Assembly: GCA_043228905.1 (NCBI GenBank)
Contig: JBHGNT010000013.1
Location: 20,522,001 to 20,586,000 of the forward strand
Direction: 5' to 3'
Length of the DNA: 64,000 nt
Source of the DNA: Azolla caroliniana
Lineage: Eukaryota; Polypodiophyta
The notes under the pieces were generated by a model. The model saw nothing but the letters and a program-made list of their open reading frames with translations. It was not told the origin of the DNA and did no database searches. Below, piece after piece: positions 16,585 to 27,943 of the stretch. The translations under genes were made by a program, and so were the position numbers. Numbering within the stretch: the first letter of the stretch is position 1; each line of letters opens with the position of its first letter.

Positions 16585-19500
16585 ATGGCCTAGTCCACAT
16601 ATGTTGCAATTGCTCCACTGCGCATTCACCCACCTCCATTGTCTGATGAAAAGCTAGATGGAACCAACTACACTCTATGGAAGTTCAAAATGTCTGCCAT
16701 TTTGTACTCCTATGAGTTGTTGGAGCCAATCATGGGACCCACAGTAGGAGAGCATGAACCCATGGTGACCTTTGACCTTGCACACCCTACCACATCAATC
16801 CCTCCAAATGTTGATCTACTTCGAACCTGGAAGAGAAGGAATGTTGATGCGCTATGTACCATAGTCGTTGGTGTATGTGACTCTGTACTAACATTAGTGC
16901 AACATACAACCAAGGCACATGAAGCTTTGAGCATATTGGCCAGAAACTATACAAGGATACAAAACCTAAAAAATCAGCTTGCTCCAGAGAAGCTCATTGA
17001 TGGAGAGAAAGTAGAATCCTTTGTAAAAAGGATTAAGGATCGTCAAGATCGGTTGGCTACTGTTGGAGTAGTCATCTCTCTAGAGGATATGACTCGTCAG
17101 TGCATTCGAGTACTTCCTTCCAAGTATGATGGCAGAAATAATAGATTCAAGAAGCTTGGCAAGGTTGTAGGCATAGGGGTAAGGCGCAACAATCTCTATG
17201 AGTTGAGCGCGTTTACAATTTCTACCAACCACAACACATTGAGTACTAACATAAAGCAATGGCATGAGAGATTTGGGCATCTCAATGTTGTTGTGTTGAA
17301 GGAGATGAAGAAGTCGAATATGGTAGTTGGGTTGGCAACCCTATCTAACTTAAGTCATGTTTGTGATGCTTGTATGATGGGCAAGCATAAAAAATCAGTC
17401 ATTCCAAAAGAGAATCAAAATCGGACAAAGACTCCTCTACAGCTAATACACATCAACCTCTTTGGAAAATGGTGACTCCTACAATGGGTGGATCTCTCTA
17501 CTATATGCTAGTAGTTGACGACTTTAGTAGAAAGATGTGGGTTTACTTGCTTCGGGAGAAGGCTGAAGCTTTTAAAATCTTCAAAAGATGGCATAAATTT
17601 GTCGAGTGGGAGTCTGGAAAGTTAGTGAAGGAGTTACCCTCTAATCAAGGTGGAGAATTCTTATCAATAGAATTTTGTGAGTATTGCAAAGAGCATGGAA
17701 TTAAGCACCAACTTACAACTGCCTACGCCCCACAACAAAATGGAGTTGTTGAACGACGAAACCGAACAATTGTCGAGATGGCTAGGTGTATGTTGAAGGC
17801 AGAAGCGCTGCCCAACCCATTCTGGGTTGAAGCAGTGAATACATCAGTTTACATCCTCAAGCAGAGCTACATGAAGACACTTCAAGGGAAAACATCCCAA
17901 GAAGCTTGTTCAGGCAAGAAACCTTTAGTGATGCACTTCAGAACCTTTGGGTATACGTGCTACGCACATGTTCCAGACGTGAGCAGAAAGAAGTTGGATG
18001 CTAAAAGCAAGACGTGTATCTTTCTCGAATATAGTGAAGAGTTAAAGGCCAATCGACTCTACGATATAGAGGCAAGAAAGATATTGACAAGCCACGATGT
18101 GGTGTTCGATGAGGAACGACCACAACTAGCTGAGAACAGTGAGTCTCAAGTTATTTCATTAACTGAAGAAGTATTCCACCCAATCCCGTCCCATTATCCA
18201 GAAAAGGAAGTTGAACCATCCGATGGAAATGGCTCACTGGTTCATCCAGTGCTAGTGCCACATGTAAAGAAAATATCTAAGTGGGGGCAACAACTCTTTG
18301 ATGATCATACTCCTAAAGTTGAGTTTCCTGAAACTTGAACTGATGGATTACGAAGATCAAGAAGAATACATGAGCAAGGGAGAAAATCTGACCACATTGT
18401 CAACATGGCTCTGATGGTGGATATCATAGGCTCACTAAGTCAACCGACCTCGGTGGAGGAAGCCATGTGGAAAGAGGCGATGATATGAGAATATGATAGC
18501 ATCATGGAAAGTAACATGTGGGAGTTGTAAGAGAGACCAGCAAAGAAGACGGTGATAGGCACCAAGTGAGTGTGGAAAGCAAAGTATAAAGCTCATGGTT
18601 CTTTAGAGAAATTCAAGGCTAGGATAGTAGCGCAAGGATACTCGCAAATTGAAGGGTTCGATGTACAAGAAACATTACTATTGTGATCTAGTTGTGGTCG
18701 TTCCTCATCGAACCCTTCAATGCAAATGGTCATAACGTTGGCTGCTTCAAGAGGATCATGGCCAATTTATCAAATGGATGTCAAATCAACATATGTGACA
18801 CAACCACTAGAGTTTGAGATGCCGAATTCAAAAAACAAAGACTGCAAGTTGAAGAATGCGTTGTATGGTCTAGACTCTAAAGCAAGCACCAAGAGCTTGG
18901 AACAAGAGGATAGACTATTTCTTACGATCAATCGACTTTAAGCAATGTGCTCGGATGCAAGTATGTATGTCAAAATGAAGGATGGGAAACAAGTCATCAT
19001 CATCATTTACATGAATGATCTAGTACTTACTGGTGACCATGAAGAGTGTATTGGCCAAATACAGGAGTGTTTGAAAACTGAGTTTGAAATGATAGACTTG
19101 GGGATTCTACACTAGTTCCTTGGAATTGATGTTTGGCAAACCTCGGTTGGCATCTTCATTGCACAAAGAAAGTATGCAACAGAGATCTTGAAGACCATTG
19201 GGATGATGGACAACAAGTCGACGTCGACTCCAATGGACTCAAACTGCAAGTTATCCCATTGAGAAGACCAGTCACCAATGGTTGACATAAAGAAGTACAG
19301 ACAGTTGGTAGGAAGTCTAATTTACCTATGCAACACTAGGCCAGATATTTGTTTTGCAGTCGGTGTGGTGAGTCGACTCAACAACAAGCCGAAGGAGACT
19401 CATCGGAAAGCTGCACTAAGTGTATTAAAGTACATTGTCGTACTTTAAATTACGGAATCTTCTACAAGCTAACAATTGACGAACTTAGTGGGTATTGCGA

Positions 19501-19935
19501 CTCTGATTGGGCTAGAGATAGTGATTCCAAAAAATCAGTTTCTGGATATTGTTTTTCAATGCGTTCTAGAGTTGTTTCATTGAGTAGTAAAAAACAACCA
19601 ACAGTGGTACTATCTTCAACGGAGGTAGAATACAAAGTGGCATGCATAGTGGCATGCGAGGTAGTTTGGCTAAGAAGAATCCTTATGGATGTAACGGTTC
19701 CAATAAGGATGACAACAGTATAATTGAGGTGTGACAATCAGAGTTGCATGACCATTGCCAAGAACCCCGGTATTTCATGAACACACTAAACACATAGCAA
19801 TTCAGTATCACTATGTGCAGGAGCTAATAAATGATGAGACTGTGGAGCCTGACTACTATCCAACATCAGAAAATGGTGCGAATATCTTCACAAAGGCACT
19901 TGGAGCAGAACAACTACAACACCACCTTCGATGAC
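16585..19935 (+). pseudogene. Copia gag-pol remnant
   Basis: Gag starts at 16585 but reads M-A-stop; the same frame continues (DGTNYTLWKFKM) to about 17130. It then jumps straight into the GAG-pre-integrase part (HERFGHLNVVVL, CDACMMGKHKK), so the zinc knuckle and protease are deleted. A 1-bp-type frameshift near 17470 leads into the integrase core (VVDDFSRKMWVY, LPSNQGGEF, QQNGVVERRNRT, to 18338). The second catalytic Asp of the usual LRSD-x-GGEF motif is Asn here. RT is in pieces (YMNDLVLTGD near 19010 in place of YxDDxLxxG) with several stops. RNase H is recognisable at 19480-19680 (CDSDWARDSDSKKSVSGYCF). Confidence 0.93.
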
Positions 19936-19976
19936 TAGAAGTTGGCCCAATTCCAAGTCAACTCAATGGGTTGACC

Positions 19977-19988
19977 ATTAAGGGGGCA
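19977..19988 (+). other. Copia polypurine tract
   Basis: attaagggggca directly precedes the 3' LTR start TGTTAG at 19989, the expected site for plus-strand priming. Confidence 0.8.
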
Positions 19989-21431
19989 TGTTAGATATAA
20001 TCATATATTGACATATTCGCATTCGTGGAGGTTACCAAACGAATGCATACGAATACGCATACGAATAGATGAAAAAATAATCGTTAACAAAAAAAGAGTT
20101 CATAAAGTCCCTACTTTTTAGTTTCTTAGATATAAATATCATATATCATATAAGTTATAAGTTATAACTATAAGTTATAACAAAGAGGAATTTGACAATA
20201 AAAAAAGGTATATTTTATTTCACATTAAAACATTAAAAAGGAGACTTAGACTAATAATATTTTTATAATAGATGTAAAACATAAAAGTATTTGTTTTATT
20301 TTTAATAAATAAATAAAAGGTTCATTAATTCCCCACTTTTTACTCTTCCACAAAATTAAGGGGACCTCACACTAATATTATTTTTATAATATGTATAAAC
20401 GTAAAAGTATTTGTTTTATTTTTTCATAAAACAATAAATATAAATAAATCAATAATAAGTAAATAAATAAAAGGTTCATTGATTCTTCACTTTTTACTCT
20501 CCCACAAAATTTGATATTTTTATCTAACATTAAAAATGGGACTTCATACTAATAATATTTTTATAATAGATGTAAAACTTAAAAGTATTTGTTTTATTTT
20601 TATTAAATAAATAAATAAAGGTTCATTAATCCCACCCTTTTTACTCAAATGGTCAAATAAATAATAAATAGTATTTGTTTTTTTAATAATAAATCATAAA
20701 TAAATGAACGAATGGTTCTATAATATTCTTGGGGTCATTTTGTATCCTCGAATATTACGGATAGAGATTACCACGAATATCACGCATGGGTCTATCTATG
20801 GATATAATCAATGATCACCCAAGTTGTCAATCTATCCCCATGTGTACTCTTAGAGTGCACATTTTGTGATAGCGCCCCAAATGAGTAGCTATTGTGCAAC
20901 TCGACCATATGGGTCGATAAGGTGTCAATCTAGGAATCCGTACATGCGTAGGACACAATGTATTTAGGAAAGAGTGAAGTAAGCAAATAGGATTGGCTAA
21001 TCAAGTCAACTAGAAGAATATTTTGTGGTCAAGTTACAATGTACTTAGTCTTAAAGTATGTGTCATGAACTTTAAGATAAGTACTATCTAGAACTTGTAT
21101 CTAGGGAGTTGGATCATAGTAAATGACAAGTCAATTGACAGAAGAGGAATATCTTCACTACTATCAAATGACATGCACATTTAATGTTACACTCATACCA
21201 AATAGAGAATATAATCCACTCTCTTACACAGTGGTGTGATCATCATTTGTCCCCACTAATTTTGTCGTGAGTTGGTCCAATTCCCATCTAAGCTCTAAGG
21301 TGTGAGCGCATGGGTGAACTACCATTGTGAGCTACTCTCATATGTAATAGAAGTTTTGTTTTCATATATATATCCATCTGTTTGGTTGTAACTCTATATA
21401 CCTATCTAATCGATTCTCAATATTTCTAAAA
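19989..21431 (+). repeat. 3' LTR of the Copia element, split by an insertion
   Basis: The LTR runs 19989-20003, is interrupted by 20004-20800 plus one copy of a 10-bp duplication, and resumes at 20801-21431. Without the insert and duplication it is 636 bp. It ends TCTAAAA in place of TCTAACA, a C-to-A change in the terminal CA, followed by the AAATG target duplication. Confidence 0.93.
20004..20800. mobile_element. Non-coding DNA-transposon-like insert (hAT or Mutator type MITE) nested in the 3' LTR
   Basis: 797 bp of very AT-rich sequence is flanked by GATATAATCA at 19994-20003 and 20801-20810; the 5' LTR has this string once. ATTCGTGG at 20021-20028 is mirrored by CCACGAAT at 20771-20778, and ACGAAT-type motifs recur near both ends, as expected for subterminal transposase-binding sites. 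The interior has three diverged repeats sharing aaaagtatttgttttat (20283, 20402, 20580) and aggttcattaatt/gatt. No coding capacity. A duplication of 8-10 bp fits hAT (8) or Mutator-like (9-10); the family is not settled because the terminal inverted repeats are weak. Confidence 0.8.
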
Positions 21432-21446
21432 AAATGTTCACAAGCC

Positions 21447-21542
21447 TGACTATCTTGGTTTTGAAAGAATACATTTAACCAAATTTAGTTATAAGCACCA
21501 CTAAAGAAGTATGGATTAAAGTACTTTCTATCCCCTAAAATG
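21447..21542. repeat. Copy of the sequence flanking the Copia 5' end
   Basis: tgactatcttggttttgaaagaat to cctaaaatg repeats 15786-15861, with about 20 extra bases in this copy. The Copia element therefore inserted into the left copy of a pre-existing short tandem duplication. Confidence 0.85.
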
Positions 21543-21948
21543 TTCAACCTTGCCTTTGCTTGACTTAGAGATCTAACATGTTGCAGGAAAGCACATTTGT
21601 GTTGCGAATGTGTTGTTAAGAACTAGGCATAAGAATGAAGAAGAAATACTCATAGAAATGAAGATATGAGCTTAGAGTCAATATCCTCTCTTATACATGC
21701 TTCATGGTCAAAAGAGGAATACAAATTCTTCATCAAGGATGGCTTTTGGAAATATTCGAAGAGAAGGTTGGAGTATTATCCTTTGGAGGACAATGGGGAT
21801 CCCTAATGAAGGTTCTCGTATCTAAGTGGATTAAACACCTTTTCATTAACATTTTTCTTTGATTTATTTTTATCCTAATTAGTTCATTTCAATGGTTCCA
21901 TTTACATAAAGTGCAATGTTGTAGTTCCATGCGAATGAGATCTAACCT

Positions 21949-24900
21949 ATGCAAAGAACGACTCCCCTTTCTTTTTTAATCATGAGAATTTGTTGCTACC
22001 ATGCAACAAACGGGTTAGCATGTTTCTTATTATGCAATTGCAGAATTCAGTCATTTTCCTTTTCTGATCATGCACCACTTCGTTTAGTTATAGTATTGCA
22101 GGAACATTACAAAATCTCTAGGTTTAGAATTCCAAATCATGTGTTTCTTTGTCAAGAGTGTGCTCCTACTGTATATAATATTTGGAATAAATATGACTAT
22201 TCTTATGATTATGCACTATCTAGTGTTCAGAAGGCTCTTGGTGAAATACAACAAATTTTCCATTTTAAGTCTAAACAAATATTCTATGCGTCTTTTACTA
22301 AAATAGGAAGACTTCGTAGGGGATTGAGATCCTTGCAACATCTACAAGAAAAAAGACCATATTCAAGTTATATAAGTTCCCGAGTGGCACAAATAGGGAA
22401 TCAGATATTGGAATTAGAAAAGATTTCTGTTGATTTTAATTATCATAGTATATCATCTACATGGGCAGAATCGGGAGATAAAGTCAATAAAATGTTCTTT
22501 GCAGTGCATAATCATCATAAGTCGACTGTTAGGATTTCTCGGTTAAAATGTCCTGATGGTTCTTATACCACTGATCCTAATCAGATGTTTCCAATAGCCT
22601 CTGATTATTATGAAGCTTTATTGAAAGCTAGATCCTTTTCTGGGGATGATTTAGTTAAAAGGGACATCATATGGTCAACGGTTCATAAGAGAGTGTCGGT
22701 ACAACTTTCAGAATGTCTTCTGCAACCTTTAAGTTCTCAAGAGATTCTTAAAGCAGTAAAAGCCCTTGCAAAGGATGTTTGTCCTGGATTGGATGGGATG
22801 GGATATACAATATTGGGATTTGATAGGTGATGGCCTTACCAAAACTTATCAACAGATCTTAAACTTAGGAAATATGCCACAAGAATGGAATGAGGGGTTA
22901 ATCTATATGATTCCTAAAACAAATGGACAATTAGAAGAACTTCGTCATTGGAGACCAATTACTTTGTTGAATGTTATTTACAAGATATTAGTAAAAATGA
23001 TAGCTAGAAGGTTACAACCTTATCTTCCAGAGCTAATTCATCATTCCCAAACCGGTTTTATGAAAGAGCGAAGTATTTTTGACAATATTATTCTTTTTTG
23101 GGAAATGGTGGTATTTGCTGAATTACATAAACAAGATCTAGCAGTGCTATTTCTTGATTTTGAAAAAGCTTTTGATAGAGTGGATTGGGATTTTATGGAG
23201 GGAACATTGCTTAAGATGGGTTTTCCCAACACATGGATACGAGGAGTGTCAACATTATATCGTCATGCACATAGTTCTCTTTTATTTGCAAGGGATATTG
23301 GTAGGCGGTTTTCTATTTCAAGATCTGTGCGACAGGGATGTCCACTTGCTCCCTTTCTGTTTTTATTAGTATCTGAAGCGTTTTTAGTACATCTAAATTC
23401 TCAAGATGTAAATATTAAAGGTTTAGCACTATCTGTGGAAAACGATGGCGTGGATAGTGAGTTTGCTGATGATACAGCTCTATATGTTGCAGCCTCACAA
23501 GTTAATTTGTTACATGTGCAAAAAGTTGTGGATGATTTCTCGCATGCATCCGGAGCATTGATAAATTGGGATAAATCATCAGGTTTTTGGATTGCTTCGA
23601 GTGATCCGCCAGTTAATATACCTACCTCAGGTTTTACATGGATACCTCATGGTCAATCCATTAGATATTTGGGTTGTAGAGTGGGTTTGGGTTTAAATGT
23701 AGAGGATATGATTGCACCCTTACTGTTAACATTAAGGAATAAGTTAATATATTGGAACAAGGAGAAGTTATCCTTAGCGAGACGTGTTTTGTAGGTAACT
23801 CAGTGCTTTTGTCTTCGATTTGGTATATAGCATCTACCTGGCTATTTTCTAGGTCAATAATGCTTAAAGTTCAACGCCTAGTACGCAATTTCATTTGGGG
23901 GAACACTATTGCAGACAATTCTATAGCAAAGGTAGCTTGGTCAGTTCTTATACAATCTAAACAGAAAGGAGGTCTAGGTTTGATTGATCCTTTTATGCAA
24001 AGTAAAGCCTTAATTGCTAAACATGTTGTTAGGAGTTTATTGCCAAGAGATGAGTTATGGAAAAAGCTATGGATTCATCACTTACATAAGGTCAAGCCCT
24101 CAGTAGGAGGGCAATGGCATGATAGTCTTAGGTGGTTTTTTAATTCACATTTTCCATTACCTAAGTGCAATGTTGGTTCATTATGTTTCTTTAGTGGAAT
24201 TTTTCGGGCATGGGAAACTCTTCAGCAATCACTTGTTTTCTTGCCTCCGAAAAATTATCATCAATTCATGTGTCAGCCTTTAATATGGAATCCTTTATTT
24301 ACTGACGAAGTTGCATGTGTTTTGGGTCTACGACCGAGGTTATCTTGGGCGACAATGGATAGTGGGCCAGCCCATACAGTTGCGGATTGGATAAAGTTTT
24401 TACAAACTTCAGCACACGACCAAAAGATTATGTTGTCTAATTTAAGAGGGGCAAGGATAATGTTCTCTCAATTGTCTATGGTGTATCAGGTCACACTACC
24501 AACTTTGCAGTTTGATCATTTTCAAAGTTGGTACGGTATGTTTTCGACATTTAATGTACTTATAGGAGCTCGTTTATATCATCGTAATGGCAATTTTTAT
24601 TGTTATGAAGTTTTGGACAATGGTAGATTGTTATTAGTGGCGGACTAGTCTCCAATTATGTCCAATGCAAAGCAGTTGCCAATTAGAGTAATTGCTAGAT
24701 TAGATAATAAAAAATTGATCGATCCTAGTCCGTTAATTGCTAAGTATGCATCTCAAATTTGGGTTTTACACTCTAGGCCACTTGTCGACCTGCAGTGGGA
24801 CCCATCAGATTATGGTTGGAAATTGTCCATGTCTGACACAGCGAATAAGATCCTTCCATTCTTCTCATATTCGGTGGTGTTCGGTAGAAACTTTATGTTG

Positions 24901-25686
24901 AATCAGACCGACTCAGTCCCAGCGGCAAACAAGTATTGGGAGGAAGGTAATGTCTCGTCGGCTCGTATGCGGATGTTTTGGAAACGGTTTTGGGTAACTA
25001 AATGTATGAATAAGATATTGCATTTTCGTTGGTTGATGATTCATTATGCATTGCCAGTAGGTGAACTATTGAGGGGTTCAGTGCGTGATCGGTCATGTGT
25101 TATGTGTGGGTTTGCATCTGAGTCATTGCATCATGTATTTTGGGAATGTTTGTTCGCTAAAAGGTTTTGGTTTCGAATTCTTACAAGGCTTTTAGGTCGT
25201 AAATATACCTCGGCTTTCTTCACGTGGGGTGCAGTCTTTTGGGGAATGTTGGATCAACAATCAGCCTTTTATCATTATCAGCATTCTTCTTTGTCTTTAC
25301 ATGTGAGAAGTTTTCAAGTATATGCTAGTTCAAGTTCCTTGCAAGGAATCAAGTTCTTCTCGCGGAGTTATGTTTGGCAAAGTGTTTCTTCTTTGGGTTT
25401 ATGGGTTCTTTGGAAAGCTAGGTGTTCCAAGCTATACAAGGATGAAAATACTCATGTTGTAGAACAACTTGAGTCTTTCTGGGACCTACTGGTACATACG
25501 GTAAAAGGTGATTATAACAGTTGTAAGGGATCAGGAGACACAACTAGTCGAAAAAGAAGGAGAATTAGAAGAGTTTGGTCATCTATTCCTATCATGTTGG
25601 ATGCAAAGGCTAATGTCAAGTGGAATTACGTACCACCTCGTTGGTTGTTCCCACCACCAGCACCGTCCTTAGAGCACACAACATAA
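21949..25686 (+). pseudogene. LINE ORF2: reverse transcriptase and zinc-binding C-terminal domain, broken
   Basis: Order: endonuclease tail (FSDHAPLRLV), linker, RT (RHWRPITLLNVIYKIL, FLDFEKAFDRVDW, RQGCPLAPFLF, catalytic FADDT near 23462), then a zf-RVT domain near 25030-25190 (FRWLMIHYALP, CVMCG, ESLHHVFWEC). The reading frame changes near 22800 (after CPGLDGMG), changes back near 23790 (after LARRVL), and has an in-frame TAG at 24646-24648. The RT catalytic residues are kept, so decay appears limited to these few lesions. Confidence 0.93.
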
Positions 25687-25751
25687 ATCAACATGGAAGA
25701 GGTGATTCTGGCACATAGCAAGAGTCTTTTCATAAAAGAAGCTTTTGGCGG

Positions 25752-26614
25752 TGTCATGATGTGGCGTGCTCGAGGGTGGGAAAAACCGGCGAAAAGGGGG
25801 TCAAAAATGTGCATGTGCAATGTGTGTGCACACAAAAGCGATTAATTGTGCATATGCAAAATAAAAAGGAAAAGAAAGGGTAAAAGGGAGGTATAGAAGC
25901 TCGTGCAAAAAGTAAGAGAGAGGTGAGATAAAGGGTATAGGGGAGACAGGCTATAAATTTATAGAGATAGACTTACATATTATATAAGAAAGAGTTAGTG
26001 GGTTAGTGGATAGTTACATTGACTACTAGCTAGATGTGCATGGTTTGAATCTAGTCTTACAGTGCTGCGTGATTTAAGGAATTTTAGTCCTTTTTCATTG
26101 AAGACAAATTTGGCGACCCCCCCTTCTTTTTTTTCCTATAAAAGGAGGTCGAGGGGGGGTTCATTTGGAGAGACATTTTGGGAGGAGGAGACTATCGCCA
26201 ATTTTCCTTCGAAGCTCTTCATCTCCTTATTCACCACATTTTTCTTCATCTCATACCCCTTCATCCCCCCATTGCCACGTGCTCGTGAGCCCAAGCTTCG
26301 TTGGCTCGACGTTGCTCCGCCCCGTTCATCGTTGCGAGCCCGTGTGCTTGCCGTTCGGGTGGTCGTGGTTCGTTGGGATTGGCATTTTGGTGGTGCTCGT
26401 GTGTTCGTCTTCGCCGTGTTCGGTTTTGCCTTGTCTCCAACGAGAGCCACCGGCCTCACAAAACAAAAGGGGAACGAGACCTTGCTCGGGAAGGGGTGGG
26501 GAAGTAGTATTGTCATAAAGCAAACCTCGGGTCTTCTCTATCCCTTGAGTACTCCCTAGTCCGAGACCCCCGTGGTCCCGCCCAAGTAACACGCGCGCGT
26601 GAAACTTCGCGACA
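25752..26614 (+). mobile_element. Probable solo LTR inside the LINE 3' region
   Basis: 863 bp begin TGTC and end GACA, with GCGG on both sides (25748-25751 and 26615-26618). A promoter-like CTATAAAAGG at 26136 is followed by a GC-rich stretch (26150-26600) quite unlike the AT-rich surroundings, as in the R-U5 part of many Ty3-type LTRs. There is no internal coding region. The 4-bp flank is short for a target duplication, so the boundaries are tentative. Open frames in both strands of this stretch are composition effects. Confidence 0.5.
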
Positions 26615-26799
26615 GCGGTAATCTTCGATATGATTGGTGTGGATAGTAGAGCATATGCTTTACCTTAGATAGGGATGACTAATAATGAAACTTTAGAGAG
26701 GGATGATTGATAATGATTTTCATAAGGATACGACAGTGTGCATTCATGTTTGTTTAAGTTATTGGGGATACTCGATGACAGTCAGCTGATTCATGCGGA

Positions 26800-27560
26800 T
26801 TTCCGTGGACATTGGCAAGATGCTAATCGGCGAGATGGTTGATGGGGACTGAATGGAGAAATTTTTCTGTGATAAAGATGAGTGAAGATGGTGGGGGGGT
26901 CGAAGCCGACTAACATGACTGGATGAGGAAACTTTTACACTAATTTCCGTTTTTAATACAGGTTTTTCGTGGACATTGGCAAGATGCTAATCGGCAAGAT
27001 GGCTGATGTGGACTGATTGAAGAATTTTTTGTGATAAGCATGAGGGAAGATGGTGGGGGGGTCGAAGCCGACAATCAAGAGTGGGTGAGGAAATTTTTAG
27101 ACTAATCTTTTGTTGTTAATACAGGATTTTCGTGGACATTGGCAACACGCTAATCGCCGAGATGGCTGATGTGGACTGAATGAAGAAATTTTTTCTGTGA
27201 TAAGGATGAGTGAAGATGGTGGGGAGGTCGAAGTCGACTATCATGAGTGGGTGAGGAAGCTTTTACACTAATTTTTTGTTGTTAATACAGGATTTGCGGG
27301 GACATTGGCGAGGCAAGATGCTAATCGGCGAGATGGCTGATGTGGACTGAATGAAGAAATTTTTCTGTGATAAGGATGAGTGAAGATGGTGGGGGGGTCG
27401 AAGCCGACTATCAAGAGTGGGTGAGGAAACTTTTGGACTAATTTTTGGTTGTTAACACAGGATTTTCATGGACATTGGCATTAGCAAGATGTTAATCGGC
27501 GAGATGATTGATGTGGACTGAATGAAGAAATTCTTCTCTGATAAGGATGAGTGAAGATGA
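26800..27560. repeat. Five-copy ~165-bp tandem array
   Basis: ggacattggc occurs at 26807, 26971, 27134, 27300 and 27470 (spacings 164, 163, 166, 170). Each unit continues with gatgctaatcggcgagatgg, ctgatgtggactgaatgaag, tgataaggatgagtgaagatgg and a G-rich ggggggtcgaag run. It lies between the LINE coding region and its poly(A) tail. Confidence 0.92.
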
Positions 27561-27943
27561 GTGTTGATGCGAAGGAGATTCAATACAAATATAGTTTCAA
27601 TGATCGTACTACATTATTTTCTAGTCCTTATCAAAGGCTGTTATTAAGTGGACTTGGAAACACCTCGAGGGAGTGTCTACTTAACAAGATGCAGCTTCAT
27701 GGAATGTTGTAAAGATACTTGAAAACAGACTCTTCAGTGGTCTTATGATTTCGGTGGCAACAATTCATCGACACCAACCATTGGAATTCATCGACAAAAA
27801 AGGTGGTTGGATTGCTAAGACTACATGACTGTTCAAGAAGTTTTTACTTAAATATGTTGCAATATTGATTGTAATAGTGGACTGTTTTGTATATTGACTT
27901 CTTTAATACCAATGGAGGATATGTTTTTGGAAAAAAAAAAAAA

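Larger units (their letters stand above)
15862..21431 (+). mobile_element. Copia (Ty1) LTR retrotransposon, decayed, with a nested insert
   Basis: Both LTRs, a primer-binding site, a polypurine tract and a 5-bp target duplication AAATG (15857-15861 and 21432-21436) define the ends. Gene order is gag, integrase, reverse transcriptase, RNase H, which is the Copia order. The coding region has a stop two codons after the gag start, an internal deletion, frameshifts and a lost integrase Asp, so the copy is not autonomous. The two LTRs remain very alike by eye, so the insertion looks fairly recent. A related solo LTR lies at 49050-49730. Confidence 0.95.
21949..27943 (+). mobile_element. L1-type non-LTR retrotransposon (LINE), 5'-truncated
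   Basis: An ORF2 remnant (21949-25686) is followed by a long 3' region that ends in a 13-base poly(A) at 27931-27943. Only the tail of the endonuclease domain (FSDHAPL) is visible, so the 5' part is truncated or too decayed to see; the true left end may lie anywhere between about 21545 and 21949. The 3' region contains a probable solo LTR (25752-26614) and a tandem array (26800-27560). I found no target duplication by eye. Confidence 0.8.

Noticed and set aside
26062-26592. Several overlapping open frames on both strands
   Set aside because: The stretch is GC-rich and stop-poor in all frames, no frame shows a domain, and it looks like part of an LTR.
26800-27560. Evenly spaced repeats that might suggest a CRISPR-like array
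   Set aside because: Units are ~165 bp with no unique spacers, in a plant nuclear LINE; an ordinary tandem array.
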